Below are positions 30,490-40,770 of a stretch of 64,000 nt of DNA, piece after piece. How positions within the stretch are numbered: the first letter of the stretch is position 1; every line of letters begins with the position of its first letter. The stretch is from positions 4,176,001-4,240,000 of the forward strand of contig NC_045147.1 in NCBI RefSeq assembly GCF_008831285.2. The letters are read 5' to 3'. This DNA comes from Nymphaea colorata (lineage: Eukaryota > Streptophyta > Magnoliopsida > Nymphaeales > Nymphaeaceae). The translations under genes and the position numbers were made by a program. The notes below the pieces were generated by a model. It made no database searches. It had not been told where the DNA came from and saw only the letters and a program-made list of their open reading frames with translations.

Positions 30490-31980
30490 ATGGGTAAATC
30501 CAAGAAGAACGTGAGCTCCGATGAGCCTGTTCTTGAGGACGTTCCTCAGGATCAAGCAGGAGATACCCTGCCAACCCCAAGGGGACAAGTTCCGGATTAT
30601 GCCTTAGGTAGGATCCTAAGCATAGAGAAGGAATTGCTGCAAATGCGGAATGAGATGGCCAAAGTCGAAAGCTACAGAAAGAAGGACATGGACCGTCAAA
30701 ATGCAAAACACCAAAAGGAAATGGATGAAATCCGCTCCATGTTCCGACAGTTGGCCAACAATCAGGCCCAAGTCGTTGTAGAGCAGAGGACCACTCAGGG
30801 TCCGAATCAACAAAAAGGAAAAGGTTTGCTAGTTATACCTGGCTACCAAACCGACACTGAGGTTAATCCCAACAACATTTCACACGTTGGGACAAGCATA
30901 GAAGGAGGCAGAGTCATGGGACCTCCTCCTGACAGGTATCCAAACCAGCCTACAAGTGAGTACTACAGACCTCCTCAGGGTCAAAGAACTAGCCAACCCA
31001 TTCGTAACCCAATCTTTGAACTTTCCGAAGGTGAGGACGAAACACCTCTTCGTCCTAGGAGAACTCGAAGAGAGCTAGCACGTTGTGAGGAAAGACGGAC
31101 CCCTTCCGTCAAATATGATTTCCCTAAGTTCAATGGGGAACATCTTCGAGAGTGGCTATTCATGGCCGAACGATTCTTCTTGTGCCACCACATACCACAA
31201 GAAGAATGGATTGAGATCGCCACGGCCAATATGACCAGCGAAGCAACCACTCACTACCTCTGGTTTGAACATAAGACGGCCGACCCAACATGGGAGAAAT
31301 ACAAAGCGAGTCTGCAGTTGCAGTTTGGAGATTCCACGTTCATAGATTATGACGAGGATCTCAAGAACCTAACCCAGACCACCACCGTGCCTGTCTACCA
31401 AAGGCAATTCGAGAGGTTGGCCAGTATGGTACAATGGCCAGAGAAGGCCCTCATAGGGTCGTTCAAAGGTAGACTACGAAGCGACATCAAAAGGGAAATG
31501 AAAATCCATCGCTTCGGTAGTTTGGAAGAGTGTTTTGCAATGGCCAGGCTATATGAGGAGAGGATTGAAGAGAGAAAAGCTGAAAAGAGAGAGAAAAGAG
31601 AAAGAAAGGCTCGTAAGTCTGACAAGTTGAGGAAGAAACCCTCATTCTCCTCTACTTCTCGCATTCAAAGTAGAGAATTCCGACCCCAAGGGAAGGAATT
31701 AGTTCCCTACAACCGTGGGAACGACTATAGGCCCAACCCAAGACCGGGCCGTGACCTCCCAACACGTTACCTAACCCCAAAGCAGATAGAAGAGTACAGG
31801 AAGAAGGGTCTGTGCTTTAGATGTGAGGGTAAGTGGGAGAAGAACCACCAGTGCAAGGCACTATTCAACATCGTGGTGGTTGATGAACCGGAGACAAGCT
31901 CCAGTTCTGAGAGCGATTCCTCCTCTAGTTCTAGTTCCAGCTCCTCGTCGGATGAGGAAGTCCAAGTGAAGAGAAAATGA
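30490..31980 (+). CDS. gag: Element C Gag (capsid/nucleocapsid)
   Basis: The 496-codon frame starts at MGKSKKN, matching element A's MAKSKKN; it is the first ATG after the primer site that fits. Residues about 36-95 are Glu/Lys/Arg/Gln-rich with heptad-like spacing, probably a coiled coil. The gag core is at about 200-390 (FPKFNGEHLREWLFMAE, IGSFKGRLRSDIKREMK). A basic Lys/Arg-rich stretch follows, then the zinc knuckle CFRCEGKWEKNHQC (about 441-454, CX2CX7HXC, a form common in plant chromoviruses) and a Ser/Asp/Glu-rich tail (about 468-490). The TGA at 31978 is probably a mutation, since D reads GGC there and the frame continues open into protease. Gag would package the RNA and form the particle. 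Confidence 0.9.
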   Translation: MGKSKKNVSSDEPVLEDVPQDQAGDTLPTPRGQVPDYALGRILSIEKELLQMRNEMAKVESYRKKDMDRQNAKHQKEMDEIRSMFRQLANNQAQVVVEQRTTQGPNQQKGKGLLVIPGYQTDTEVNPNNISHVGTSIEGGRVMGPPPDRYPNQPTSEYYRPPQGQRTSQPIRNPIFELSEGEDETPLRPRRTRRELARCEERRTPSVKYDFPKFNGEHLREWLFMAERFFLCHHIPQEEWIEIATANMTSEATTHYLWFEHKTADPTWEKYKASLQLQFGDSTFIDYDEDLKNLTQTTTVPVYQRQFERLASMVQWPEKALIGSFKGRLRSDIKREMKIHRFGSLEECFAMARLYEERIEERKAEKREKRERKARKSDKLRKKPSFSSTSRIQSREFRPQGKELVPYNRGNDYRPNPRPGRDLPTRYLTPKQIEEYRKKGLCFRCEGKWEKNHQCKALFNIVVVDEPETSSSSESDSSSSSSSSSSSDEEVQVKRK

Positions 31981-34900
31981 AAGAAGATTGAGTCTAAAGA
32001 ACCACAAAAGGGAGAAACCTCGAACAGAGAAGACAAATCTGAAGAGGTTGAATCTTTACATTCTATCCAGGATCCCCACAAGGCTAACGCCATGAGAGTT
32101 TTTGGCCACATTAATGGCCAAAAAATTTTGATTCTGCTCGACAGCGGAGCAACCAACAATTTCCTCACTGAGGAAGCCGCTGGGAAGTGCAAGGTCACTC
32201 TCAATGAGAGCAGCCCACAAACTATAATCGTGGGAGGGGGTCATAGACTCAAGTGCATACATGAAGGGAAAGGCATTGACGTCAACATTAAGAAGAAAGA
32301 TTTTAAAGTGGATTGCTTAGTCATTCCCTTAGATGGAGTTGACTTGATTTTGGGAATGCCTTGGTTCCTAACTTGGAAGGACATTCGTTGGGATGTGAAG
32401 AACTTTGCCATGACGTTCATCCCAGACGGAGAAGGAGAATCGATCACACTTCATGGACTCGCCAGCTCCACGCGTCCCAAGGTAGCATTGCGGTCCATCC
32501 AGCATGAGCAACCCGCCTGTTGGGTACTCACTTTGGCTACGGATGTACCAGTATCTGAAGAGAAGGTGGAAGAACCAGTTCCACCAAGCATTCAATTGGT
32601 CCTAGACCAATTTCCAGCCATTTTTGATGAGCCCAAAGGCCTACCACCAAAACGGGCATATGATCATCGCATCGTCCTCGCACAAGGTGCAGAGCCTGTA
32701 AATGTCAGGCCGTATAGGTATGGGCACAGCCAGAAGGCGGAGATCGAGCGCCTTGTGAAAGAAATGTTGGAAAGCAGAATCATTAGGCCAAGCTGCAGCC
32801 CTTTTTCCTCACCAGTCCTCTTAGTGAAGAAGAAGGACAACATCTGGCGATTCTGTATTGATTACAGGGCGCTGAATGAGGTGACCGTTAAGGATCGGCA
32901 CCCCATACCAGTGATTGATGAGTTGTTAGACGAGTTGGCCGGCGCCACAATATTTTCCAAGATTGACCTCAGAGCCGGCTACCATCAGATCAGAATGTTC
33001 GATGAAGACATTTTGAAGACAGCTTTCAGAACACATGATGGGCATTATGAATTCCTAGTAATGCCTTTCGGTTTGACCAACACACCCGCTACATTTCAGC
33101 GGTGTATGAACGATGTGTTCAGAGCTCATCTAAGAGACTTCATCCTTGTTTTTTTCGATGACATACTCATCTACAGTAAGGACGAGGAGCAACACAAGAG
33201 GCACCTGGAAATAACTCTAGATATTCTTCAGGAGCACCAACTGTTTGCGAAGATGTCCAAATGCAGTTTTGGACAATCTTCCATTGGATATCTCGGACAC
33301 ATCGTGTCTCGAGAAGGGGTTCGGGCAGACCCCGAAAAGTTGCATGCCATGGAAAAATGGCCTCTGCCCAAGGACCTCAAAGGTCTAAGAGGATTTCTCG
33401 GATTAACTGGGTACTACAGGAGATTCATTCAGGGATACGGCATTATTGCCCAACCCATCACCCAGATGCTAACGAAAGGAGCCTTCTCTTGGACTGAGAA
33501 GTCGAGAGTTGCCTTTGACAAGCTGAAGGCAGCTCTGATGACCGCCCCAGTGCTAACTCTCCCCGAATTCTCCAAAACTTTCACCATTGAGACAGATGCG
33601 TGTGAAGTCGGTGTTGGAGCAGTGCTAGGACAAGATGGTCATCCCATCGCGTATATGTCCAAGGCTTTGACTAGCCGGGCCAAACCCCTCTCTACATACG
33701 AGAAGGAGTTGCTTGCAATCGTCATCACGGTGGAAAAATGGCGTCCTTACTTGATTGGACGCAAGTTGATCGTCAGGACCGATCAAAACAGCCTGAAGTA
33801 CATGTTGAAGCAACGTGTGTCTACCCCCACTCAATAGAGGTGGCTAGCGAAACTCTTGGGGTATGACTTCGGAATAGAGTACAAGAAGGGTCCTGAGAAC
33901 AAGGCGGCGGATTCTCTTTCCCACCTAACAGAACAGTTGATGACTTTGTCTGTGGTGGAGACGGACATTTGGACTAGATTAGCCCAGGATCAACATGATG
34001 ACCAGTCACTTAGGCTAATCAAGACTTCGGTTCAACAGAACCCCGGATCCATTCCTTTGTATTCAGTTAAAGGAAATCTTCTGTATAGAAAGGACAAGGC
34101 TGTAGTCCCTCCTAATTCTGGCCTAAGGCAGGAACTCCTGCAACATTTTCATGATACCCCTGCAGCGGGTCATGAAGGGGTCGCTAAGACCTTAGCACGG
34201 ATAAAGGCCCAATTTTGGTGGCGAGGAATAAAGGCAGAAGTGCAGGACTATGTCAAGAAGTGTGTAGTCTGCCAGAGGGAAAAGTATGAGGCCATCAAGC
34301 CTCCAGGTCATTTGAACCCTCTGCCTATACCAACCAAGCCGTGGACAGATGTCACGATGGACTTCATCGACGCCATGCCTCGATCAGAAGGGAAAGAGGC
34401 AGTCTTAGTTGTCGTGGATCGGCTCACGAAGTATAGTCACTTCGCCCCCTTGCCGAGGTTGTATCAGGGCCCACTTGTGGCCAACGTCTACCAGGAATAT
34501 ATTGGAAAACTGCACGGAATGCCACAGTCTGTCATCTGTGAGGGACTCAATCTTTCTGAGTGCATTCTGGCAGGAATACATGAAGAACATGGGTACGACG
34601 TTAAACTTTAGTACTGCCCACCACCCACAAACAGATGGGCAAAGCGAAATTGTCAACCGGTCTTTGGAGACCTATCTACGGTGCTTCGCAGGTGAACGAC
34701 CATCAACTTGGGTTAAGTATCTGCCGTGGGCAGAATGGTCGTATAACACGAGTCTTCACTCGTCTACTGGCATAACCCCTTACGAGGGCGTATATGGATT
34801 TCCACCTCCAGCAATACCAATGTATGAAGGAGGCACTGCAGAGGATGATACAGTAGACTGTGAGCTGCGCACAAGAGAAGAGGTTTTAGAATATCTCAAG

Positions 34901-35689
34901 GAAAACATCGTCAAGGCGCAGAATCGTATGAAGCAGGTGTACGATAAGGGTAGGAAGGACCAGGAGTTTGAGGTGGGCGACTATGTGTGGCTTAAGAGGT
35001 TGCCTCTTAAGCAAAAGTCCTTGATGGGTCAGCCCTATTCGAAGTTGCTACCTCGGTATTATGGACCCTATCCGGTGATCCAGAAGGTAGGGAAGGCCGC
35101 GTACAGGCTTGGTCTTCCAAGGACGGCGTTGGTACATCCAGTTTTTCATGTCACCAGGCTTAAGCCTCATCAGGGTGATGTACCTACTTTGATTGAGCAG
35201 GTTCCGGATAGTTTGCCAACTCCCTACCGTATTCTCAAACACAGGTATGTACAGCGGCAGGGAAGAACCAGGCATGAGGTGCTCGTAGAATGGGAAGGAC
35301 CCGACAGGGGTACTTCTTGGGAGGAATTCGGGACGATCATTCATCGTTTTCCCTCTTCTAGCGCTCGAGGACAAGCGCAAGGTAGGGAGGGGGAATCTGT
35401 TACAGACCATTTTTCAGGTCCCGTCCAGGTAGAGGCAGAGCAGGCCGAACCCAGTCGGCGGAAGAGAAAGGCGTCAGAGATTTGGGCTCGTTCTCTACAG
35501 CTTGCAGAAGTTAGTCCCAAGAAGGAAGAGTCTGCACCAACGTCAGTTGCAGTGGGAGGAGTGGGAGGAGCAGCTAAGGCAGAAACGGTGCTTGAACTGG
35601 GTAAGTCTCAGGGTGTCTATGGTTCTAGTGTAGGTCACACCGAGCTAGTTGAGTCCAACTTAAGTGAGTCCGGTCTACACGTCCCTTGA
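31981..35689 (+). pseudogene. pol: Element C pol, broken by a stop and a frameshift
   Basis: From 31981 the frame is continuous with gag. Protease has ILLDSGATNNFL. RT has FCIDYRALNE, DLRAGYHQIRM and VFFDDIL; RNase H has IETDACEVG. A TAG at 33835-33837 (CAG in D) ends the first frame. The same frame resumes through the RNase H end and integrase (HFHDTPAAGHEG, CVVCQREK, MDFID). A 2-base loss at about 34541, in the CDRDS motif, shifts the frame; the rest of integrase (GQSEIVNRS) and the chromodomain (ILKHRYVQ, VLVEWEGPDRGTSW) read on to 35689. The last 97 codons are in the 3' LTR, with RRKRKA and VAVGGVGGA. Products would copy and integrate the element; this copy cannot make them intact. Confidence 0.88.
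35384..35397 (+). other. Polypurine tract of element C
   Basis: AGGGAGGGGGAATC directly before the 3' LTR. It lies inside the pol reading frame, encoding part of GREGES. Confidence 0.88.
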
Positions 35690-35764
35690 GGCTAGCCAAA
35701 GACCAAGGTCTTAGGCAAAATGGTTCGGTCAAACCTGACCGAGCTCTTGGTCTAGTCAATCGAA

Positions 35765-35817
35765 GTGAGGGCGGGTCCGCTCACGAGGTCCCCACCCTGA
35801 GCTCACAAGGCTCAGGG
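35765..35817 (+). other. U3 twin hairpin, element C 3' LTR (53 nt)
   Basis: Same sequence as 26673-26725. It starts 75 nt after the pol stop (35687-35689), so in the genomic RNA it would be a 3'-UTR structure. Confidence 0.65.
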
Positions 35818-35995
35818 GTTTAAACCTTTTATTTATGCGTTGGGCACTAGGCCCGAGTTTGATTTTAGCAAGTGGGTTTGTTTTCGTTGGGATTTGAAAT
35901 AAAGACCTAGCCTAGCGGGTTTGTGCTTGGCGCATATGTATATGGGTTTTGGGTAGAGATCTAATCCGGTTTGTGGATAGATCAAATAGGATTTG

Positions 35996-36002
35996 TATAA
36001 AT
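35996..36002 (+). promoter_or_regulatory. TATA box of element C 3' LTR
   Basis: TATAAAT, same context as 26904. It could drive transcription outward into element D. Confidence 0.5.
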
Positions 36003-38253
36003 TGTTTTGGATCTAGTGCATTGTATCGAATTTGGGACTAAAGAAATCAATTGCAAGGTTTGCAATCTCTCTCCTCCTCGTGAGGCTGTCTCTCTCTCCC
36101 TCGGTCTAGAGGCAAGCTCTTCATCTTCTTCGTCAGCCATCGAGTTTCACTTTGTGAAATCTGCGGTGCCTCTCATCCCCTCGCGTCCCCTTGGCCTTTG
36201 ACGGCTCTACATCCAGCAAAAGCTTCGGGCATCGGAGATATTCCGGTGGTTAACTCAAGCACGAAGGCTTGCGGCGGATTCCTCCAACCGGCGGCAATCC
36301 CTCCCTCGTCCACGGCTGTTTCCCCGTTCGAATTGTCATTCCAGCAAGGTTGGTGCCTTCTTCTCGACCCTGGTGAAGTTGAGAGTCTGATTTTGCTAAA
36401 GGGAAGGCTGAATCCGATTACGAATTCAGCAACGACGGCTAACAAGGTTGGCTTTAGATTTTCGCACTTCTTCTTGTTTTCGCGTGGTGGAACTAGGATA
36501 GAATCTGCCTAACAGCCGGTTCTTCTTCTCGGAATTCCCGAGAGCAAGGTCTGAGATAAGTAGCAGAATCTGTTCTAGTTAATTGCTTCGTCTCCTCGAA
36601 GAAACGTGTTGATCCTTAGTTTAATCGAGCCAAAAGATCCGTGCATTATCGTTGGAAGGAGCCCGACTTCATTCTTGAAGATTTCGGTCTCTTCCTTTCT
36701 GTTCTCTCTCGGTCCAGCTAGTTATTTCTTGAGTTTATTTGAGATGTGGCCGTGAGATCCCTGCATTTCATCGCCTGTTGAAATCGCCCTTGCAAGAGCT
36801 TCCAAATAGCATGTTTTGAGCTAGATCGAACGGCGGTGTTGTGAGTTCTCATCCCAGCCGGAAAAGCCTGCAACTCCGGCGTGTCCTGCATAACCCGGTG
36901 ACTCCCCAAGGTTCCGGCGAATGAGTATTGTTCTGCCCTTATCCGTGTTGACGCTCACGTGAAGCTGGAAAGGGCGCACTTGTCTTTTGCGATAATCCAC
37001 TCAAACCTGATCGGTTTGTCTACTCGGTGCGAGCCCACTTGAAAAGTAACTCGGACCAGGTTAGTACCATCTTCACCGTTACTTTGCACACGTGTCAACC
37101 ATCCAGCCGTGCTCTCCAGCTCGTGTCCCACCTGGCCCATCGTGTCCTCCACCCGAATACCAGTTATTTCCCACGTCTCTTAGCTTTAGGACCACTCAAA
37201 GCCACCTCGCCCTCTTCTTCCGTTTTTACTAAGTCTTCTCTTATCGCAAGTAACCTCAGCCCCACATCTAGCTACGTGGCAGCATCTCCTTGCCCACGAA
37301 TAGCTCATCCTCCAGCTCGTCTAGCTCTTTTCCACCAGGCCCTCGTAGCTCGCCACCTCACCCTACACGTCCCCCTCTTTGTGCGCCACTCCCCTCTCTC
37401 GCGCCCCACTTTTCCACGATTATAGCACAAGTCCCCTTGGACTCGCACTTGGCTCATTTCACGTCCTCATTCACCCCCAATCGCAGGCCCTCCTAACCGT
37501 TGATCTTTACACGTGTCTCCATCTCCCTTAGTCACGAGACCACCAAGCCAAGTCGCCACCTCCTCCAACCGCACTCAATCGTGGCCCTTGATCTCTCTAA
37601 TGTGTCATCATCTCCTTACTCGAGAGACCCACTCGAGTCACTTAGTCTTTTAGCTCTTAGGTAACCTCCTTGGCTCGAGCCCAGCCCTAAGTCAACTTGA
37701 CTTAGCCTATTAACTCGACTAAGACCCACTAGTCAATCCTAACCCAGTTTGACCCGGACCGACCCTAGCTCACTTAGTCAACCCTTCCTTAGTTGACTGG
37801 AACCCTCTTGACTTGACCCATCCTAATTCTTTAGAACTCGGTCAACCGAGCCCAAGGTAGGATCAACCTAGTTGACTCAAGCTCAGCTTGAGTGACCCAG
37901 CTAGCTCACCCTCAACTGAGCTCAACCCTCGGCCCAAACCATCTCCCTCGGTTGCCTAAGTCTCCTCAACCGAGCCCTCTCTTAACCTCACTATCGCTCC
38001 CCTTAGCTCAGCCTTTCGACCAGACCCACCTCTTAGATAGGTTAACCCCCTGCCTAACCTAAAGCCTTTCTGATCTTCGACCTACCCCAGCCGAACCCTC
38101 TTAACCTGTCTGGCCTACCGTAGAGCCCCGCCAGACCAAGCCCAGCCCAGCCGTAGCTAGGGACTAGGTTCAGCCGGCGACGCTAGTCTATCGCTAGCAG
38201 TCCTCGGCGAGCACCTCGGCCACGCTCCTCCCGTCGGATTCCAGCCGACGCCC

Positions 38254-38266
38254 GTGGCCGAGCCAC
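38254..38266 (+). other. GTGGC-CGA-GCCAC hairpin, element C 3' LTR
   Basis: Identical to 29164-29176; the GCAGGTAGGC box follows at about 38278. Confidence 0.45.
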
Positions 38267-38380
38267 TCGGAGAATAGGCAGGTAGGCATTGCTGCACCCG
38301 GCTTTTGCCCCCTTCGTCCTGTCCGTGGCTTCTCGTCCAGTCTAGCGGCGACAGTCGGTCACCATCTCCTCTCGGCTCCC

Positions 38381-38734
38381 GGCAGCAGGTGGCTGCCCCG
38401 TCGGCACTCCCTGGTCGACCCGTTTCTAATCTGCAGGCGGCAACGCGTTAGCGCCTCGGCGACACCCAGTCGCTGCTCCTTCAGCGCCCAAGGCGACAGC
38501 AACTCGCCTTTCTCTGCCGTCTCGTCCCGCCAGTCGGCCTCGACGGTGATTGTTAGCAGCTGCCGCTCGCTCATCAGTCAGCGCCTCAACCGGCCGTTGC
38601 CTTCTCGGCCGCGCGCCCGCAGGTCATACTCGACAGCAGGCGGTTGTCTCTACTACCGCGCGCCCACCTTTGCTCGTCAATAGGTTGCTGCTTCAGCCGG
38701 CGCCTGTTCACCCGTCCGACAGCAGGAGGCTATC
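38381..38734 (+). other. AGGNG-loop hairpin array, element C 3' LTR
   Basis: 38381-38397 is GGCAGC-AGGTG-GCTGCC. 38632-38648 is GACAGC-AGGCG-GTTGTC with a G-U wobble. 38718-38734 is GACAGC-AGGAG-GCTATC with one mismatch. Confidence 0.58.
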
Positions 38735-38925
38735 CAGGCCGCGCGCTCCACGCCGGCCCGTTGCTGCATTGCCCAGGGACTGGTCTTCACCCCGTGGCTG
38801 ATTCGGCTCAGCCAAGGCTAGCCCTTGGCCGGTAACCCTCTAGTCTTCTAGTAGAACTCGGGGAGGGTGTTTTGCTTATTGTTTTAGGTGTTCATTTAGT
38901 TTGCTTTCATTATTGTTTTAGCCCA

Positions 38926-38937
38926 AGGCTTCGGCCT
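38926..38937 (+). other. UUCG-capped hairpin, element C 3' LTR
   Basis: AGGC-TTCG-GCCT, same as the 5' LTR copy. Confidence 0.55.
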
Positions 38938-39354
38938 AGCTCCCTGCCGTGGTACCTCAAGGGACATCTGCCCGAGACACGACCACAAGGAGCCGACCGT
39001 TCCCATTTGCTTATTGTTGGGCGTGGTGTGCTCGTCAGTCGTTTGTGTATGGTGTATGGTTTGCTTATGAGTGAGACGAGTGAATTTTTGTATCGCATTC
39101 ATTTGTAAAGCCGTGTCACCCAGTGTAGTCTTGTGTAATAGGTCTGCCCGTAGTTATGATTTGGGAATAAGGGTTTTCCGCACCTGTGTCTCTCGTCCTA
39201 AGGGTTTTTGCGCCGGGGTTTCTCCGGTCGAGTAGAAGAGTTGTAATAATTTTGTCTTAGGATTTTTGGTTTTTTTTGGAAGCACTCAAGAGACCTGGGA
39301 AGGTAGGTCGCTCTTGGTTAGGAGTCTCAAGACCTAGCAGGAGTGGGACTAACA

Positions 39355-39365
39355 CGTGCCTAACA
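39355..39365 (+). repeat. Right target duplication of C (CGTGC) and last six bases of element B's 3' LTR
   Basis: 39355-39359 CGTGC repeats 26301-26305. It is followed by CTAACA (39360-39365), the expected terminus of element B's 3' LTR. Element C therefore sits six bases inside the edge of B's LTR. Confidence 0.85.
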
Positions 39366-39368
39366 GTC
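39364..39368 (+). repeat. Probable left target duplication of element D
   Basis: CAGTC precedes D's LTR start at 39369. CAATC follows D's end at 49857-49861, one mismatch. The first two bases are also the terminal CA of B's LTR, so D would have inserted three bases beyond B's edge. Confidence 0.5.
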
Positions 39369-39734
39369 TGTTACGGAGCTACCCAGCGGTCCAGACCCAG
39401 CGGAGGCCGAGCCAACCGAATCCAGCAGAAGGAAGCGCAAGGCTTCAGATAATTGGGCTTGTTCTCTTCAATGCATCAAGACCAATCCCAAGAAGAGTCA
39501 AGAAGCACCAGAGATAGTTGCAGCGGGAGGAGTGGGAGGAGCAACTAGGTCGTCAACGGTGCTCAAGCAGGTCCAGTCTCAGGGTGACTTAGGTTCCAAG
39601 GTTAGACTCGCCGAGCTAGAAACATCCAACCCAAGCGAGTCCACTTCACGCGACCCTTGAGACGTCCTAAGATCCAAGTCTTAGGTAAAACGGTTCGGTC
39701 AAACCTGACCGAGCCCTTGTGACAAGCAACCGAA

Positions 39735-39787
39735 GTGAGGGCGGGTCCCCTCACGAGGTCCCCACCCTGGGTTCAAAAGATCCGGGG
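39735..39787 (+). other. U3 twin hairpin, element D 5' LTR (53 nt)
   Basis: Hairpin I is GTGAGGG-CGGGTC-CCCTCAC. Hairpin II arms are CCCTGGGT and ATCCGGGG with loop TCAAAAG; the loop-closing pair changed from C-G to T-A relative to C, and pairing is kept with two wobbles. Confidence 0.65.
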
Positions 39788-39988
39788 GCTCGAACCTTTT
39801 CCCCTTGCGCGTGGGCACTAGGCCCGGTTTTGCTTTATGCTTCTCGAGTAAATAAAGTTAGTCTTAGGTTTGTCAATATTAGGATTCGAGGTAGGAACCT
39901 AGCCTAGCGGGTTGTGCTTGGCAATTTTGGATTTGGGTCTTGGGTAGAGAGTGAGATCTGGATTGTAGACTCGCTCAAATAGGATTAG

Positions 39989-39996
39989 TATAAATA
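39989..39996 (+). promoter_or_regulatory. TATA box of element D 5' LTR
   Basis: TATAAATA about 620 bp into the LTR; 'ctctctcctcctcgcgaggc' follows at about 40060. This box could still drive transcription of the LTR-gag fusion and pol. Confidence 0.6.
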
Positions 39997-40770
39997 TTTT
40001 TTGATCAATGTAATTCGTATCAAAGATTAAGGAAATTAAGGCATTTTGCGCAAGGCGCTCTCTCTCCTCCTCGCGAGGCTTGGCTCTCACTCCTCATTCT
40101 CGAGGAACTCTGATTCTGAAATCAAAGCACATCCCTTGCCTGTGAGTGCGAGTGTGTGCCCTCTCATCCCCTCGCGCCCCCTACTACCGTGGCGTCTTCT
40201 TCCTCCTTGAAGCACTTGGAGCACCGGCAGTGAACCAGCCAACGCTCGAGTTGAAAGGCTTGCGGCGGATCTTCTTCCTCACCGTCGAAGGTCCCTCCCT
40301 TGTCCACGGCATCATCCCCACCCGAACGGCAAACAGCAGCGTTTCTGCACCTTCTTCACGGTCACGGTGAGGTTGAGAGGCCGACGCTGCAGCAGGGAAG
40401 GTTGAATCCATTTCTGGATTCAATATCGACGGCAGTAAAGGTTAGTGGCTTGATTTCGTGTTTTCCTTGCGCTTTTAGGATTCTGGTCTAGGGGAGAGCA
40501 CTCCCGAGATTTCTGTTCTTTCTCGGCCTACCCGAGAACAGAGCGAGAGTTCTTAGGTGAAAACTCTCTAGGCGAAGTCCTAATCGCATTTGGAAGACAT
40601 TGATTTCGGCGCTCTTCCCTTGTAAAATCAAGCGTATGCGAATTGGAGAAACGGCCACAGATTGAGTTCAATCTCTCGGCCTGTTTCTGCATTTCTGTTC
40701 CTCGGAGCAGCAGAGCCGAATCTGCTAGTTGGTGTAATCGGACCGCAGAATACCATTCTCTGCATTCTAG

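Larger units (their letters stand above)
26306..39354 (+). mobile_element. Element C: structurally complete chromodomain Ty3/gypsy retrotransposon
   Basis: It has two near-identical LTRs (3959 and 3957 bp), primer site, gag, pol, polypurine tract and a perfect 5-bp target duplication, 13.05 kb in all. The high LTR identity suggests recent insertion. It sits in element B's 3' LTR, six bases before that LTR's end. Coding lesions (TGA at 31978, TAG at 33835, a 2-base loss near 34541) make it non-autonomous, but all cis signals are present, so it could in principle be mobilised in trans. Confidence 0.93.
35398..39354 (+). repeat. 3' LTR of element C
   Basis: TGTTACAG to CTAACA, 3957 bp, nearly identical to the 5' LTR with scattered single-base differences. 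The first 292 bp are also the end of the pol frame. The landmark hairpins and boxes are in the same order as in the 5' LTR. Confidence 0.93.
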
